From CAYHWW01 sp964360145 (GTDB taxonomy: Bacteria; Bdellovibrionota; UBA1018; CAYHWW01): DNA of 6,508 nucleotides. Shown in pieces: positions 6,412 to 6,508 of this stretch. The notes under the pieces are model-generated. The model had not been told where the DNA came from. It saw only the letters and a program-made list of their open reading frames with translations, and did no database searches. The stretch's first letter is position 1; each line of letters begins with the position of its first letter. Both the position numbers and the translations under genes were made by a program. The DNA lies in contig CAYHWW010000183.1 in NCBI GenBank assembly GCA_964360145.1, forward strand, positions 1 through 6,508, read 5' to 3'.

Positions 6412-6508
6412 CTGCTTCGTTGCTCCTCCTCGTGGCTCCACGCAGCGGGCAGTAGCCCGCTTTGGTCGCTCACTCGTCGTCGCGCCTCGCATCTGGCCCT
6501 TTCTCGAC
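6389..6508. repeat. Palindromic gene-end repeat, long copy (runs off the window)
   Basis: The left arm 6389-6410 is identical to that of the copy at 3785, and the identity continues to 6422. The right arm starts at 6494 (TGGCCCTTTCTCGAC) and is cut by the window end; by comparison it should finish about seven bases beyond. The arms are 83 bases apart, against 25 in the short copy. The extra middle part contains two small hairpins: CGTGG-CT-CCACG (6431-6442) and AGCGGGC-AGTA-GCCCGCT (6444-6461). Read on the minus strand, the whole unit is open in the frame of the membrane synthase. Confidence 0.85.
6423..6431 (-). promoter_or_regulatory. Shine-Dalgarno-like site of the membrane synthase, inside the repeat
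   Basis: The minus strand reads GAGGAGGAG here, with 11 bases to the ATG at 6411. The spacing is a little longer than usual (5-9), but it is the only strong purine-rich site near a plausible start. It lies in the internal segment present in the long repeat and absent from the short one. Confidence 0.5.

Noticed and set aside
6412..6492. N-terminal extension of the membrane synthase to ATG 6492
   Set aside because: The 27 extra codons are entirely repeat sequence, are highly charged and lie ahead of the normal family start; the frame is open only because the GC-rich repeat lacks stops in it.
479..6508. CRISPR array or insertion-sequence ends
   Set aside because: The repeat copies are kilobases apart without regular spacers, and no transposase is present in the window.

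Overview
The window is GC-rich bacterial DNA, except for one visibly AT-richer gene at 510-1679. It holds four protein genes: the 3' end of a Sua5-type threonylcarbamoyl-AMP synthase (+), an AAA_14/DUF4143 ATPase (-), a secreted protein of unknown function (+), and a large membrane protein with a C-terminal spermidine-synthase-like domain (-). No gene identifies the host with certainty. The fused membrane/spermidine-synthase protein, the large unrecognised secreted protein and the palindromic intergenic repeats would fit a Verrucomicrobiota-like or other environmental Gram-negative bacterium, but that is a weak inference.

Layout. Bases 1-482 are the end of the Sua5 gene. It converges on the ATPase gene with only 27 bases between them. 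The ATPase gene is divergent from the secreted-protein gene, and the space between them (1680-1840) holds a perfect 14-bp inverted repeat just upstream of the ATPase start. The secreted-protein gene (about 1841-3799) converges on the membrane synthase gene (3907-6411, minus strand). No two genes share a strand in sequence, so no operon is visible and the genes are not clearly linked in function.

The most unusual feature is a family of palindromic intergenic repeats seen three times. There is a degenerate half copy at 479-509, a short complete copy at 3785-3853, and a longer copy from 6389 that runs off the window. Each sits on a gene boundary and supplies part of it: the Sua5 stop codon, the secreted protein's stop codon, and the Shine-Dalgarno-like sequence, ATG and first codons of the membrane synthase. 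The two good copies lie in the same orientation on either side of the synthase gene and share 34 identical bases.

A second kind of repeat lies inside the synthase gene: three 24-base hairpins that all begin GGAAC and end GTTCC. All three fall in hydrophilic linkers of the membrane domain, and two of them are exactly 51 bases apart, so they encode a 17-residue-period protein repeat.
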